Of a DNA stretch of 35,218 bases, positions 1 to 8,291 are shown piece by piece; position 1 is the stretch's first letter, and each line of letters begins with the position of its first letter. Location: contig JAILQK010000063.1 in NCBI GenBank assembly GCA_024699045.1, positions 1 to 35,218 of the forward strand. The letters are read 5' to 3'. The translations under genes were made by a program, and so were the position numbers. The notes beneath the pieces were generated by a model. That model did no database searches. It was not told where the DNA came from and worked only from the letters and a program-made list of their open reading frames with translations. Source of the DNA: Lachnospiraceae bacterium. Lineage in GTDB: Bacteria; Bacillota; Clostridia; Lachnospirales; Lachnospiraceae.

Positions 1-1172
1 ATCCCGAAGGTTCCCCATGACGTTCCTGTCGCAAATGCAAGGAAGCATGAGATAAGGAAGATTATCGCCGGGAGCAGATTGAGCAGGGATCCTGCCGTAT
101 TCGACACGATGGAAGCCACGTATTCTTTTGCCTCCAAAACATCGGTTATCCCCTTGAGCGTCCAGGCAAGCGAAAGGATGCAGATCGCGGGGACCATGGC
201 CTTAAAGCCTTCCGTTATACAGCTCATGCAGTCCTTGAACGGAAGAACCCTTCTTATCAGATAAAACACTATCGTGATAAACAGTGCGCAGAACGCCCCG
301 AGAACGAGTCCTACCGATGCGTCGGAATTAGCAAATGCATTTACTATATCCTCGCCCTCAAAGAATCCGCCCGAATAGATCATCCCGATAACACTGGCGA
401 TTATGAGCACGATGACCGGAAACAAAAGATCTACGACCTTCCCCTTCCCCTGCGAAGCGACCTCATCATCTGCCTTCTTTCCGGGATTGACCGTAAAAAG
501 ATCCCCTGCCAATGCATTCTTTTCATGCTTCAGCATCGGACCGTACTCCTGCTTTGTAAGGACAAGTCCGATCATCATCACGAGCGTGAGCAGAGCATAA
601 TAGTTATAGGGTATGGCACGGACAAAAAGCATGAATCCGTTAGTCCCCTCCGGTGCAAATCCGGATACGGCCGCCGCCCAGGATGAAATTGGAGCGATTA
701 TACATATAGGAGCGGCCGTTGCATCGATAATGTAAGCAAGCTTGGCCCTCGAGATCTTATGCCTGTCCGTCACGGGACGCATCACCGATCCCACGGTAAG
801 GCAGTTGAAATAATCGTCTATGAATATGAGGCAGCCTAAAAGAATAGTGGCAAGTTGCGCTCCAACCCTTGTCTTTATATGCTCCGATGCCCATTTCCCG
901 AAAGACGCAGAACCTCCGGCTTTATTCATAAGCGCAACGATCGCCCCCAGAAATACCAGGAAAATAAGTATTCCGACATTGTAAGGGTCCGAAAGCGCCG
1001 TGATCAGACCGCCGCTGAAGATCTGGTTCATGGCCCCCTCGAAATTGAATCCGGAGCAAAACAGCGCTCCGACTATGATCCCGACAAAGAGGGAACTGTA
1101 AACCTCTTTTGTGATAAGTGCCAGCACGATAGCTATTATCGGCGGTACAAGTGCCCAAAATGTTCCGTTCAT
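1..1172 (-). CDS. nhaC: Na+/H+ antiporter, NhaC family (partial, C-terminus off the window)
   Basis: Translating the minus strand from the ATG at 1172-1170 gives an open frame to the window edge (about 390 residues) with no stop. It begins MNGTFWALVPPIIAIVLALI and is almost entirely hydrophobic helices separated by short loops. The segment FIDDYFNCLTVGSVMRP, followed by ITDRHK-like and IDATAAPICIIAPISSW stretches, resembles the conserved core of NhaC-type antiporters, which exchange Na+ for H+ across the cytoplasmic membrane. A good SD (GGAGG, complement of 1178-1183) sits just upstream and fixes the start. The gene follows the tRNA-Glu terminator and a set of 15-bp repeats; I could not find a convincing promoter between them. 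Substrate specificity (Na+, or an organic anion such as malate/lactate as in some relatives) cannot be settled from sequence alone. Confidence 0.85.
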   Translation of the reverse strand, partial: MNGTFWALVPPIIAIVLALITKEVYSSLFVGIIVGALFCSGFNFEGAMNQIFSGGLITALSDPYNVGILIFLVFLGAIVALMNKAGGSASFGKWASEHIKTRVGAQLATILLGCLIFIDDYFNCLTVGSVMRPVTDRHKISRAKLAYIIDATAAPICIIAPISSWAAAVSGFAPEGTNGFMLFVRAIPYNYYALLTLVMMIGLVLTKQEYGPMLKHEKNALAGDLFTVNPGKKADDEVASQGKGKVVDLLFPVIVLIIASVIGMIYSGGFFEGEDIVNAFANSDASVGLVLGAFCALFITIVFYLIRRVLPFKDCMSCITEGFKAMVPAICILSLAWTLKGITDVLEAKEYVASIVSNTAGSLLNLLPAIIFLISCFLAFATGTSWGTFG

Positions 1173-1210
1173 TACCAGCCTCCTTACTATACTTAAATCA
1201 ACTCTCCCCG

Positions 1211-1309
1211 GATCCGTTCATGAAAGAACCTGTCACGAAAGATACGATCATGAAAGATACGATCATGAAAGATTCTGTCGTGAATGATCCTGTCATGAAT
1301 GATCCGAAC
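1211..1309. repeat. Six tandem 15-bp repeats plus a partial unit
   Basis: Six in-phase 15-bp units run from 1211 to 1300, followed by a 9-bp partial unit to 1309. The plus-strand consensus is GATNCNNTCATGAAA. Units three and four are identical and the others differ by a few bases. Each unit centres on TCATGA, itself palindromic, or a one-base variant. The block lies between the tRNA-Glu terminator and the antiporter start. It could be a regulator-binding array, a spacer that expanded by slippage, or part of the antiporter leader; nothing here decides between these. Confidence 0.8.
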
Positions 1310-1343
1310 AAAAAAACCCCGAAGATGCAACTCATCTTCGAGG
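1310..1343 (-). terminator. Rho-independent terminator after tRNA-Glu
   Basis: On the minus strand, an 11-bp stem (CCTCGAAGATG paired with CATCTTCGGGG, one G-T pair) with a 5-nt loop is followed directly by seven T residues. It starts six bases after the tRNA 3' end and is a textbook intrinsic terminator. Confidence 0.93.
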
Positions 1344-1349
1344 CTTTCG

Positions 1350-1421
1350 TAGCTCGTAGCGGAATCGAACCGCTGTTTCCGCCGTGAGAGGGCGGCGTCT
1401 TAACCGCTTGACCAACGAGCC
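1350..1421 (-). tRNA. tRNA-Glu (anticodon CTC)
   Basis: The minus strand folds as a 72-nt cloverleaf. The acceptor GGCTCGT pairs with ACGAGCT (first pair G-U). The anticodon stem CCGCC/GGCGG holds the loop CTCTCAC, giving anticodon CTC that reads GAG (Glu). The T-arm is AGCGG-TTCGATT-CCGCT. The discriminator is A and CCA is not encoded. It has its own promoter and terminator, so it is a single-tRNA transcription unit. Confidence 0.96.
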
Positions 1422-1432
1422 GCACAAAAGGT

Positions 1433-1461
1433 ATATTAGCAGACCGCTATACCTTTTGCAA
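1433..1461 (-). promoter_or_regulatory. Promoter of tRNA-Glu
   Basis: The minus strand carries TTGCAA (1461-1456), a 17-bp spacer and TAATAT (1438-1433). The -10 lies about 12 bp before the tRNA 5' end, so the leader is very short. The -35 overlaps the region just after the EAL-HDOD stop codon. Confidence 0.8.
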
Positions 1462-1469
1462 GCACTTTT

Positions 1470-2696
1470 TCACCCTACTGTCAGAAGGTCCTTGAACCAT
1501 CTGAGAGAATCAAGATATGCGGAGTATACGGAATCCATATCGATATCGCGCAGTACCATCTGTCTGGAAACTTCCTGCCAGGAAGCCGTCTCATACTCCT
1601 CTATAAATGAAAGGACTTCTCCGAGATCTCCTTTTCTCTTTAGGAGCGCTTCGTCTATCGTCTTTGAGATCTTGACCATCGAAAGAGCCTCCTCCATGGT
1701 CTTGTCAAGCATAAGATCAAGCACAGAGAACATTCCGGTAAGGAAAAGCTCCTGAGCCAGGCCTCCGATCCCGAAGATCTCGGCCAGATTCTCCGCAAAT
1801 TTCGCGCGGAGCATCGATATACGGGTGATCTCTGAAGGTCTGTCTGCGCAAAGTTCCTTCGTCACCGCCGTATTGATCCATTTTTTCAGCTCCTTCTGTC
1901 CGAGCATCGCCGCCGCATGTCTGACCGATGTGATCTCGGAATTCATCGCCATGTGATTGACGATCTCAAGGAGCGATACGACCAGCGCCGCGTCGTTCTG
2001 AATGATGTCCGCCGCCTTTGTAAGATCAAAGTCGGTATCGTTCACTATATTCAGAAGGTCAAGATAATTCATCTTTAAGGGAGCAAGCTCTCTTTCTCCG
2101 GAAGTCTTGGGAAGTCTGAAGAAATCTCCCTCATAAAGGCTGTAGCCTCCGTCTGCGGTGAGCTTATCATACTCCTCCTGTGAGTCCACATTTATGCCGA
2201 CCAGCTTGAGGTTCGGGAACTGGGTCTGGAAATATACCCTTGCCACCTGGATCTTGATCTTCTTGTGATCAAGGAAGATATAATCAAGGAGCTTGAGGAT
2301 GACCCGGTATTCTTCAAATTTATCTATCGGAAGATTTCTGATCGCAAGCTTATATCCCTCGTTCTTAAGCGCTGCAAGACGTCTTACGTAATTCTCCGTG
2401 GGAGTTATATCCGGCTCCATGAGGAGCACCAGCTTGTCATGAGGCGCATTGCACTGGGAATCGATATCCGCAAAAATGGATATGTCGTTTACTTCAATAA
2501 AGACCTCTTTGCTTCCCGACAGTGTATCTATCCCCGTCGAATCCACGATATCAAGTCCGGTGACAAATCCGGCGCCGTCAAACCTCGCAGAACCTGCCGC
2601 CGCGGGAGTCATCAGAAGATTTTCCTTCTGGGCGAATACGGAGTAAGCGCATGTCATCATGTTCTTGTCAAATAACGGTATCAAAGTAGCAAGCAT
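1470..2696 (-). CDS. EAL-HDOD (YuxH-like) signalling protein with degenerate EAL domain
   Basis: This 408-residue protein has the two-domain layout of YuxH-type regulators. Residues 1 to about 200 form an EAL-like domain and residues about 210 to 400 an HDOD domain (LDLLNIVNDTDFDLTKAADI, then LLEIVNHMA and the AAMLGQKELKKWI helix). The EAL signature is lost: the expected Glu-Ala-Leu and the later metal-binding acidic clusters are not visible, and the region reads LLMEPDITPTENYVRRLAAL. It is therefore unlikely to hydrolyse c-di-GMP and may instead bind a nucleotide or partner. HDOD domains are predicted to act as protein-interaction scaffolds without phosphohydrolase activity. The gene is soluble, has no membrane segment, ends just before the tRNA-Glu promoter and has a good SD (AGGAGAGG). 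Its precise role is unknown. Confidence 0.85.
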   Translation of the reverse strand: MLATLIPLFDKNMMTCAYSVFAQKENLLMTPAAAGSARFDGAGFVTGLDIVDSTGIDTLSGSKEVFIEVNDISIFADIDSQCNAPHDKLVLLMEPDITPTENYVRRLAALKNEGYKLAIRNLPIDKFEEYRVILKLLDYIFLDHKKIKIQVARVYFQTQFPNLKLVGINVDSQEEYDKLTADGGYSLYEGDFFRLPKTSGERELAPLKMNYLDLLNIVNDTDFDLTKAADIIQNDAALVVSLLEIVNHMAMNSEITSVRHAAAMLGQKELKKWINTAVTKELCADRPSEITRISMLRAKFAENLAEIFGIGGLAQELFLTGMFSVLDLMLDKTMEEALSMVKISKTIDEALLKRKGDLGEVLSFIEEYETASWQEVSRQMVLRDIDMDSVYSAYLDSLRWFKDLLTVG

Positions 2697-2751
2697 GTCT
2701 TGTCCCTCTCCTGTGATTTATTATTCAAAAACGTTTACGGATCTCAAAAAA

Positions 2752-2813
2752 GCCTTTCGGCCCGATACCCCCGGACAGACGATTTATCAAGTCTGACCGC
2801 GACTATAATTATA
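2752..2813 (-). promoter_or_regulatory. Probable promoter and structured leader of the EAL-HDOD gene
   Basis: A perfect -10 box TATAAT lies at 2813-2808 on the minus strand, but the -35 is poor. The transcript would have a leader of about 105 nt. It contains a 5-bp hairpin (CAGAC/GTCTG, 2776-2795) and then a short GGCC-GAAA-GGCT hairpin followed by six T residues (2746-2762), which resembles a weak attenuator. No conserved c-di-GMP riboswitch core was recognised. Confidence 0.45.
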
Positions 2814-2845
2814 CACCACAAAACGCCCCGGTGCATTATTATTTT

Positions 2846-3586
2846 TTATTCCCACTGCTCTCTTTTGGAAACGGGGATGCTCCATTTCTTATGCAGACAT
2901 TCAAGAAATGCCTTCCATTCTTCCGGATACTCGTTCGTCCCCTGGCTTTCACACTTAAGTGTCAGACTGTTTGCTTTTACCGACCACGTGTCCCCGTCGA
3001 ATATCCCGGGCTTTGTATATCTGCGTCCGTCCCATGAAGAGAGTCCTATAGCCTTCATATCATCAAGAAACTCCTGAAGGCGCTGTCCCAGTTTCATCTC
3101 CCCGTATGACAGATCCACGGACCAGGAAAGATACATCTTTTCCTGACTTTCCTTTACCACGATGTGATATCCGGTACGGTACAATCCCCAGGCATCCGCC
3201 CAGGTAAATTCAAATACCGGCTCAACCTGCTCGCGTTTTATGCGGACCTGCTTATCATCCGCTCCGGAAGCCTCCTGTGCCGACTCGGCCGAAGCCTGTT
3301 TTCTGTCTTCCTGTTTATGACCTTTTTCCTGCTTCTCCTTTTTCCCGGGACGGTCATTACGGTTGTGCGGTTTTCCGCCTTTGGGTTTGCGGTCCTGTTT
3401 CTTATCCGATCCGTCTTTTTTCTCATGCGGTTTTGGACGGTTTTCCTTCTTCTCCCGGGTCTTCACCCCTTCGTCCGCTGACTGCTCCTGACCTGTCTGT
3501 TTTCCCTGTCCTCCGGACTTGTCGTTATTCTTTCCGCGATAGTGCCTTCTCTTACCGTGCTTCTTTTTTTCTGTATTTTCTTCCAT
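2846..3586 (-). CDS. Protein of unknown function with basic disordered N-terminus
   Basis: This 246-residue protein has two parts. Residues 1 to about 115 are low-complexity and very rich in Lys, Arg, Gly, Glu and Gln (for example KKKHGKRRHYRGKNN), with no predicted fold. Residues about 120 to 246 look like a compact globular domain rich in aromatic residues (EFTWADAWGLYRTGYHIVV, then YLSWSVDLSYGEMKLGQRL and WDGRRYTKPGIFDGDTWSV). I do not recognise this domain. The basic tail suggests contact with RNA or DNA, which is inference. There is no signal peptide or membrane helix. It has its own near-consensus promoter behind polC and an SD-like GAGG five bases before the ATG, so it is a real gene expressed independently of polC. 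Confidence 0.75.
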   Translation of the reverse strand: MEENTEKKKHGKRRHYRGKNNDKSGGQGKQTGQEQSADEGVKTREKKENRPKPHEKKDGSDKKQDRKPKGGKPHNRNDRPGKKEKQEKGHKQEDRKQASAESAQEASGADDKQVRIKREQVEPVFEFTWADAWGLYRTGYHIVVKESQEKMYLSWSVDLSYGEMKLGQRLQEFLDDMKAIGLSSWDGRRYTKPGIFDGDTWSVKANSLTLKCESQGTNEYPEEWKAFLECLHKKWSIPVSKREQWE

Positions 3587-3661
3587 ATAAACCTCGTCGC
3601 ATTGATCTGTTGACCCGGATTTTCCGTGATGCGGCTGATAAAAGCCTTATAATGCCTAATA

Positions 3662-3690
3662 ATTATATGTTAATCCACCAATATAGTCAA
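3662..3690 (-). promoter_or_regulatory. Near-consensus promoter of the 246-aa protein gene
   Basis: The minus strand has TTGACT (3690-3685), a 17-bp spacer and TATAAT (3667-3662), one mismatch from the sigma-A consensus. It begins about 20 bp after the polC stop. The leader is about 70 nt and includes a short GGCT...AGCC hairpin. Confidence 0.85.
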
Positions 3691-3710
3691 AATATACGGC
3701 CATTCCGCTC

Positions 3711-6700
3711 TCACATATCAAATAACGACAACTGATTGGATTCCGGAAGCTCCTCAAGTATGCCGAGTTCCTGCAGTCTGTCCGCCATCGCCTTTGACGC
3801 CCCGCTGCGGTTGCAAAAATCCTCCTTTGAGAGGAAAGGTCCACCGTCTGCAGTCGCCCTTATCCTGGTGATGAGCGCATCCGCCGCCTTCGCGCCTACC
3901 GCCGAGATCGATGAGAGCGCCGGCATGATCTTACCGTCTACTATCTGAAAGCTCCTGGCGGAAACCTTGTAAAGATCGATCGGACAGAACTCCAGCCCCC
4001 TTGCGTACATCTCCTGGGCTATGCGCATATCCTTAAGTTCCTTGGTCTCGGCATCCGAAAGGCTGTTCTCACGTTTCCTGTAATCGGTTATCAGCTCGGA
4101 GAGCATCGCTGCGCCCTGACAGCACTTCTCATAACTGAAGCCCTTGGCTCTGACCGAGAAATACCCGCAGTAATATGCAAGGGGCATGTATACTTTAAAC
4201 CAGGCGATCCTGTATGCCATCATGACATATGCGGCCGCATGCGCCTTGGGGAACATGTATTTAATGGTCTCACATGAGCTTATGTACCAGTCGGGGACCC
4301 CGTGGTCCGCCATATCCTGTTTCCATTGATCCCATTCCTTGCACTTGCCCTTGGCCACTTTACCCTTACGGACATTCTCCATTATCTTGAAGGATTCCTG
4401 ACTGTCGAGTCCTTTCCCGATAAGATACAGCATGATATCGTCACGGCAGCAGATACAGGTTGACAGAGTCGCCGTCCCGTTTTTTATCAGGGTTTCCGCA
4501 TTCCCCTTCCAGACGTCGGTCCCGTGGGCAAGCCCCGAGATCCTTACCAGATCCGTAAAGTTTTGAGGGTCCGCATCCATTACCATCTTGATCGCGTTAT
4601 CGGTCCCAAACTCAGGAAGTCCCATGGATCCGTTCTGCGTTCCACCGATATCGGAGGTCTTGATCCCGAGAGCCGAGGTATCCTTAAACAGAGTCATTAC
4701 CTTATGATCGTCAAGGGGTATCCCGGTAGGATCGACACCGGTGATATCCTGAAGGAACTTGATCATCTCCGGATCCTGATGTCCCAGATTATCAAGCTTC
4801 AGCAGATTGTGCTCTATCGAATGATAATCAAAATGGGTGGTGATGGTCGGGTCATCCATCTTGTCGGCCGGATGCTGTACCGGAGTGAAGGTATCGATCT
4901 CTTCGCCGTGCGGGAGCACTATCATCCCCCCCGGATGCTGTCCGGTAGTGCTGAGGATCCCCCTGCATCCGCGGGAGATCCTGTCGATCTCCGCCGATCT
5001 CGGGTTCTCACCGTGACCTTCATAATACTTCTTCGTATATCCGAAAGCGGTCTTTTCCGCAACCGTCTCCAGTGTCCCTGCCCTGAACGCATAACCGCTG
5101 CCAAAGATGACCTCCGTGTATTTATGCGATTTGGACTGATAATCCGACGAGAAATTCAGGTCGATATCAGGCTCTTTGTCACCCTTGAATCCCAGGAATG
5201 TTTCGAACGGTATATCAAAGCCCATCTTCTGGAGCTTCTCTCCGCACACGGGACAATCCGCATCGGGAAGGTCTATCCCGCAGGTATTTTCCTCATGATA
5301 CTTTTTCACGATATCCGAATCGAAATCAGAGTACTTGCATTTAGGGCACAGATAATGCGGGCGGAGCGAATTGACCTCGGTTATTCCCGCCAGATATGCC
5401 GCAAAGGACGAGCCGACAGATCCACGGCTTCCGACCAGATATCCGTCCTCATTGCTCTTCCATACGAGCTTCTGGGCGATGATATACATGACGGCATATC
5501 CGTTACCGATTATCGACTTAAGCTCCGTATCCATCCTGTCCTGCACGACCTCCGGAAGCTCCTCCCCGTAGAGTTCATGCGCTCTGTTGACGCAGATGGC
5601 TCTCAGCGTCTCATCGGATTTTTCGATGACAGGCGGGCATTTGTCGGGACGGACCGGCTTGATGCGGTCGATCATGTCCGCTATCAGGTTCGTATTCTCT
5701 ATTACGACCTCCCGGGCTTTATCCGAACCGAGATACTGGAATTCGGCAAGCATTTCGTCAGTAGTCCTGAGGAAAAGCGGAGGCTGTCCCGTCTGTCTCT
5801 TGTCATCGGGATTGAACTTAATGATCTCACGGTATATCCAGTCATCCGGATCGATAAAATGCACGTCGCCCGTGGCGCATACCGGCTTGTCCCAAAGCTC
5901 TCCCAGCTCTACGATCCTGCGGTTCAGGTTCCTGATGTCCTCCTCCGAGTTGATATCGTTATCCCGTTCGATGAGCGAAAGATAGTTTACGGCAGGCTGG
6001 ATCTCAAGATAATCATAAAATGCCACTATATTTGCTATCTCCTGCTCCGGTCTGTCATCTATCAGCGCCCTGTAGAGCTCCCCTCGCTCACAGGCGGTCC
6101 CGAGTATCAGGCCTTCCCGGTGTTTGATGAGCTCACTCTTGGGGATACGGGGGACTTTTTCATAAGAACCGCCGAAATATTTCATATGTGACATCGATAC
6201 CAGTCTGTACAGATTTACCCTTCCGGTCTCATTCTTTGCAAGTATCGTCACATGGAACGGCATCAGATGCTTCATCGCCTCATCGGGCATGGAAAGCTTC
6301 TCCTTCGCCTCCATCAGCTCTTCTATCCCGTTATCCCTTAGCAGATCGCACAGCTTCACCCATATGCCTCCGGTAGCGGTCGCGTCATCCACCGCCCTGT
6401 GATGCTGGGTCAGGACAACTCCGAGCTCCTTAGCCACTCTGTCCAGAGTATGCCTTGCAAGTCTCGGAAGCAATATCCTCGAGAATATGAGAGTATCCGC
6501 ATACACCCGGTCAAAAGGTATGTTAAGCCTTCTGGCGTTTTCCGCGATAAAGGAGATATCAAAGGTGACATTATGACCGACCATCACGGCGCCTCTTGAA
6601 AACTCCAGAAATCTCGGGAGCACCTTGTCTATGGTATCGGCATCCTTTACCATATTGTCGGTTATCGAGGTAAGCTTTGTGATCCGGTACGGGATCGGGC

Positions 6701-8291
6701 ATTCCGGATTCACAAACTCGTCATAGCTGTCGATTATCTGTCCGCCCTGCACGATGACGGCACCGATCTCTATTATCCGGTTATGTACCGGAGAAAAACC
6801 TGTGGTCTCTATATCAAACACGCAATAAGTGTCATCAAGCATATGCGGGACCGTCAGATCCGGGTCTCCCGTATGATCGACAGAAGCCTTCATATCATCG
6901 ACCATGTAGGCTTCCATCCCGTAGATTATCTTGAAGTCCTTATTCTCAAACTCCTGATGGTTGGCCTCTGTGAATGCCTGTACCGATCCGTGATCGGTTA
7001 TCGCAAGCGCCTTCCACCCCCATCTGTCCGCCGTTGCCAGAAGATCCTTGACCGGTCCTGTCGCATCCATGTTGCTCATCTTGGTATGGCAGTGAAGCTC
7101 GACCCTTGTACTGACGGCATTGTCATGACGCTTCTCCCTGAAGTCCGGTATCTTTCTCACGCCCTTTATCATGCCTAAGGAAGGCTCATGCTCATATTTG
7201 CCCATGCCCATGACTCCTTTTATCTTCAGGAATTTCCCGGGCGCTATGTCCTTTTTAAGCTTCTCCCCTACCTCTACCGGCGGGAACATCTTTACGCCGA
7301 CAGTATCGGTATAATCGGTGATATTGAACATCATCAGGAGAAGGGTTCCTTCCTTGACCACCTTATCCTCATAGGAAACAACCTCGCCTTTTATCGTTAC
7401 TTCACCGTTTATGGTGTCTATCTCGGATATCGGAACGGACGGATCCGAAACATCCTCCCTCCCATAGCTGTAGATCACATCCGGATCATCATTTTCCAAT
7501 GAATAAGATCTTCTTTTCCCCGCTCCCGAAGACGAACGGGATGAGCCGCTCCAGCTTTTGCCTCCGCTCCAGCTTTTGCCTCCGTTCCTGCTCTTTCCGT
7601 CGTTCCGGTCGTTACCGCTGCCACGGTTATAGCCTTCGTTCCCAGTGCTCTTACGCGCGGCTTTTGTTTTTTCGGGATCGCGTTCTGCCTTTTCGCGAAC
7701 CTGCGATGCCCTTTCCGAGATCTCTGATATTACCATCTGAAGCCTTCTTTCGGCTTCCAGGCTCTCAGCCGAAACCTCGGGTTTTTCATAGTCTATCTTT
7801 ACGGTAAATTCAAGTCCCGCCTTCTCCTCAAAGACATCATGCAGATATTTCTCAAGCTCGTCCGCCATATCATGGGCTATGACGGTATCCGGAAGCGTAA
7901 CGACCATGCTTTCACTGTCCTCAAACCTCTTTTTGGCCTGATGAAAGATGGAATACATCATCGGCTTTTCGGACTTCATCCCGTATGCAAGGCTTCCCTT
8001 GTATTCATCGTAAAAATTGGACGCATTGTACTGTGAGGACAGGTTATAGTGCTCATGAAGCTTAACCCGTACTCTCCCTTTTTTATCGAGCGATCCCGCA
8101 AGCTCCTTCTGGATCGCATATATATCCTTCCTGTGCAAAGGATGCGGACTTTCTATGAATACATCGATCTTCGACCTGTCCGACTTCATCGTTATGCCGG
8201 ACACGCTCACATCGGATAAAAGCCCCTTTATCTCCTCCGATCCCGGCTCATAGGCCATAAAAACTTCAAAGAAAGGCTTTTTTAAGCTCAT
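3711..8291 (-). CDS. polC: DNA polymerase III alpha subunit, PolC type
   Basis: This is the replicative polymerase of Gram-positive bacteria (1526 residues, somewhat longer than the roughly 1440 usual for the family). Visible domains in order: N-terminal domain (1-190); a low-complexity Gly/Ser/Asn/Lys linker (about 205-265, with repeated GGKSWS); an OB fold (about 285-385); a PHP domain starting at RVELHCHTKMSNMD (about 395); an inserted DEDD 3'-5' proofreading exonuclease starting at YCVFDIETTGF (about 488) with VGHNVTFDISF; a zinc-binding CPKC...CPVC module (about 983-1018); the palm with catalytic PDIDLNFS (about 1044); and a helix-hairpin-helix-like C-terminus. The last residues, NQLSLFDM, form the QLSLF type of sliding-clamp-binding motif. 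The start overlaps the 3' end of ispG by 26 bp, so the two are translationally coupled. The extra length comes largely from the linker. Confidence 0.98.
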   Translation of the reverse strand: MSLKKPFFEVFMAYEPGSEEIKGLLSDVSVSGITMKSDRSKIDVFIESPHPLHRKDIYAIQKELAGSLDKKGRVRVKLHEHYNLSSQYNASNFYDEYKGSLAYGMKSEKPMMYSIFHQAKKRFEDSESMVVTLPDTVIAHDMADELEKYLHDVFEEKAGLEFTVKIDYEKPEVSAESLEAERRLQMVISEISERASQVREKAERDPEKTKAARKSTGNEGYNRGSGNDRNDGKSRNGGKSWSGGKSWSGSSRSSSGAGKRRSYSLENDDPDVIYSYGREDVSDPSVPISEIDTINGEVTIKGEVVSYEDKVVKEGTLLLMMFNITDYTDTVGVKMFPPVEVGEKLKKDIAPGKFLKIKGVMGMGKYEHEPSLGMIKGVRKIPDFREKRHDNAVSTRVELHCHTKMSNMDATGPVKDLLATADRWGWKALAITDHGSVQAFTEANHQEFENKDFKIIYGMEAYMVDDMKASVDHTGDPDLTVPHMLDDTYCVFDIETTGFSPVHNRIIEIGAVIVQGGQIIDSYDEFVNPECPIPYRITKLTSITDNMVKDADTIDKVLPRFLEFSRGAVMVGHNVTFDISFIAENARRLNIPFDRVYADTLIFSRILLPRLARHTLDRVAKELGVVLTQHHRAVDDATATGGIWVKLCDLLRDNGIEELMEAKEKLSMPDEAMKHLMPFHVTILAKNETGRVNLYRLVSMSHMKYFGGSYEKVPRIPKSELIKHREGLILGTACERGELYRALIDDRPEQEIANIVAFYDYLEIQPAVNYLSLIERDNDINSEEDIRNLNRRIVELGELWDKPVCATGDVHFIDPDDWIYREIIKFNPDDKRQTGQPPLFLRTTDEMLAEFQYLGSDKAREVVIENTNLIADMIDRIKPVRPDKCPPVIEKSDETLRAICVNRAHELYGEELPEVVQDRMDTELKSIIGNGYAVMYIIAQKLVWKSNEDGYLVGSRGSVGSSFAAYLAGITEVNSLRPHYLCPKCKYSDFDSDIVKKYHEENTCGIDLPDADCPVCGEKLQKMGFDIPFETFLGFKGDKEPDIDLNFSSDYQSKSHKYTEVIFGSGYAFRAGTLETVAEKTAFGYTKKYYEGHGENPRSAEIDRISRGCRGILSTTGQHPGGMIVLPHGEEIDTFTPVQHPADKMDDPTITTHFDYHSIEHNLLKLDNLGHQDPEMIKFLQDITGVDPTGIPLDDHKVMTLFKDTSALGIKTSDIGGTQNGSMGLPEFGTDNAIKMVMDADPQNFTDLVRISGLAHGTDVWKGNAETLIKNGTATLSTCICCRDDIMLYLIGKGLDSQESFKIMENVRKGKVAKGKCKEWDQWKQDMADHGVPDWYISSCETIKYMFPKAHAAAYVMMAYRIAWFKVYMPLAYYCGYFSVRAKGFSYEKCCQGAAMLSELITDYRKRENSLSDAETKELKDMRIAQEMYARGLEFCPIDLYKVSARSFQIVDGKIMPALSSISAVGAKAADALITRIRATADGGPFLSKEDFCNRSGASKAMADRLQELGILEELPESNQLSLFDM

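Noticed and set aside
922-1158. Minus-strand 78-codon frame
   Set aside because: It is an out-of-frame shadow of the antiporter gene, which is open in another frame over the whole segment and shows transporter motifs.
1151-1387. Plus-strand frame reading KDTIM-type repeats
   Set aside because: It crosses the tRNA-Glu terminator and part of the tRNA, and the 15-bp repeat gives an open frame by chance because its length is a multiple of three.
2695-2813. c-di-GMP (GEMM) riboswitch before the EAL-HDOD gene
   Set aside because: The conserved CACGCA...AAGCC core and the GNRA-receptor arrangement are not visible; only simple hairpins are present.
4524-6191. Plus-strand open frame of 555 codons inside polC
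   Set aside because: It is fully antisense to conserved PolC domains (palm and exonuclease). It lacks an SD and has no recognisable domain. The long frame is a by-product of the codon bias of polC.
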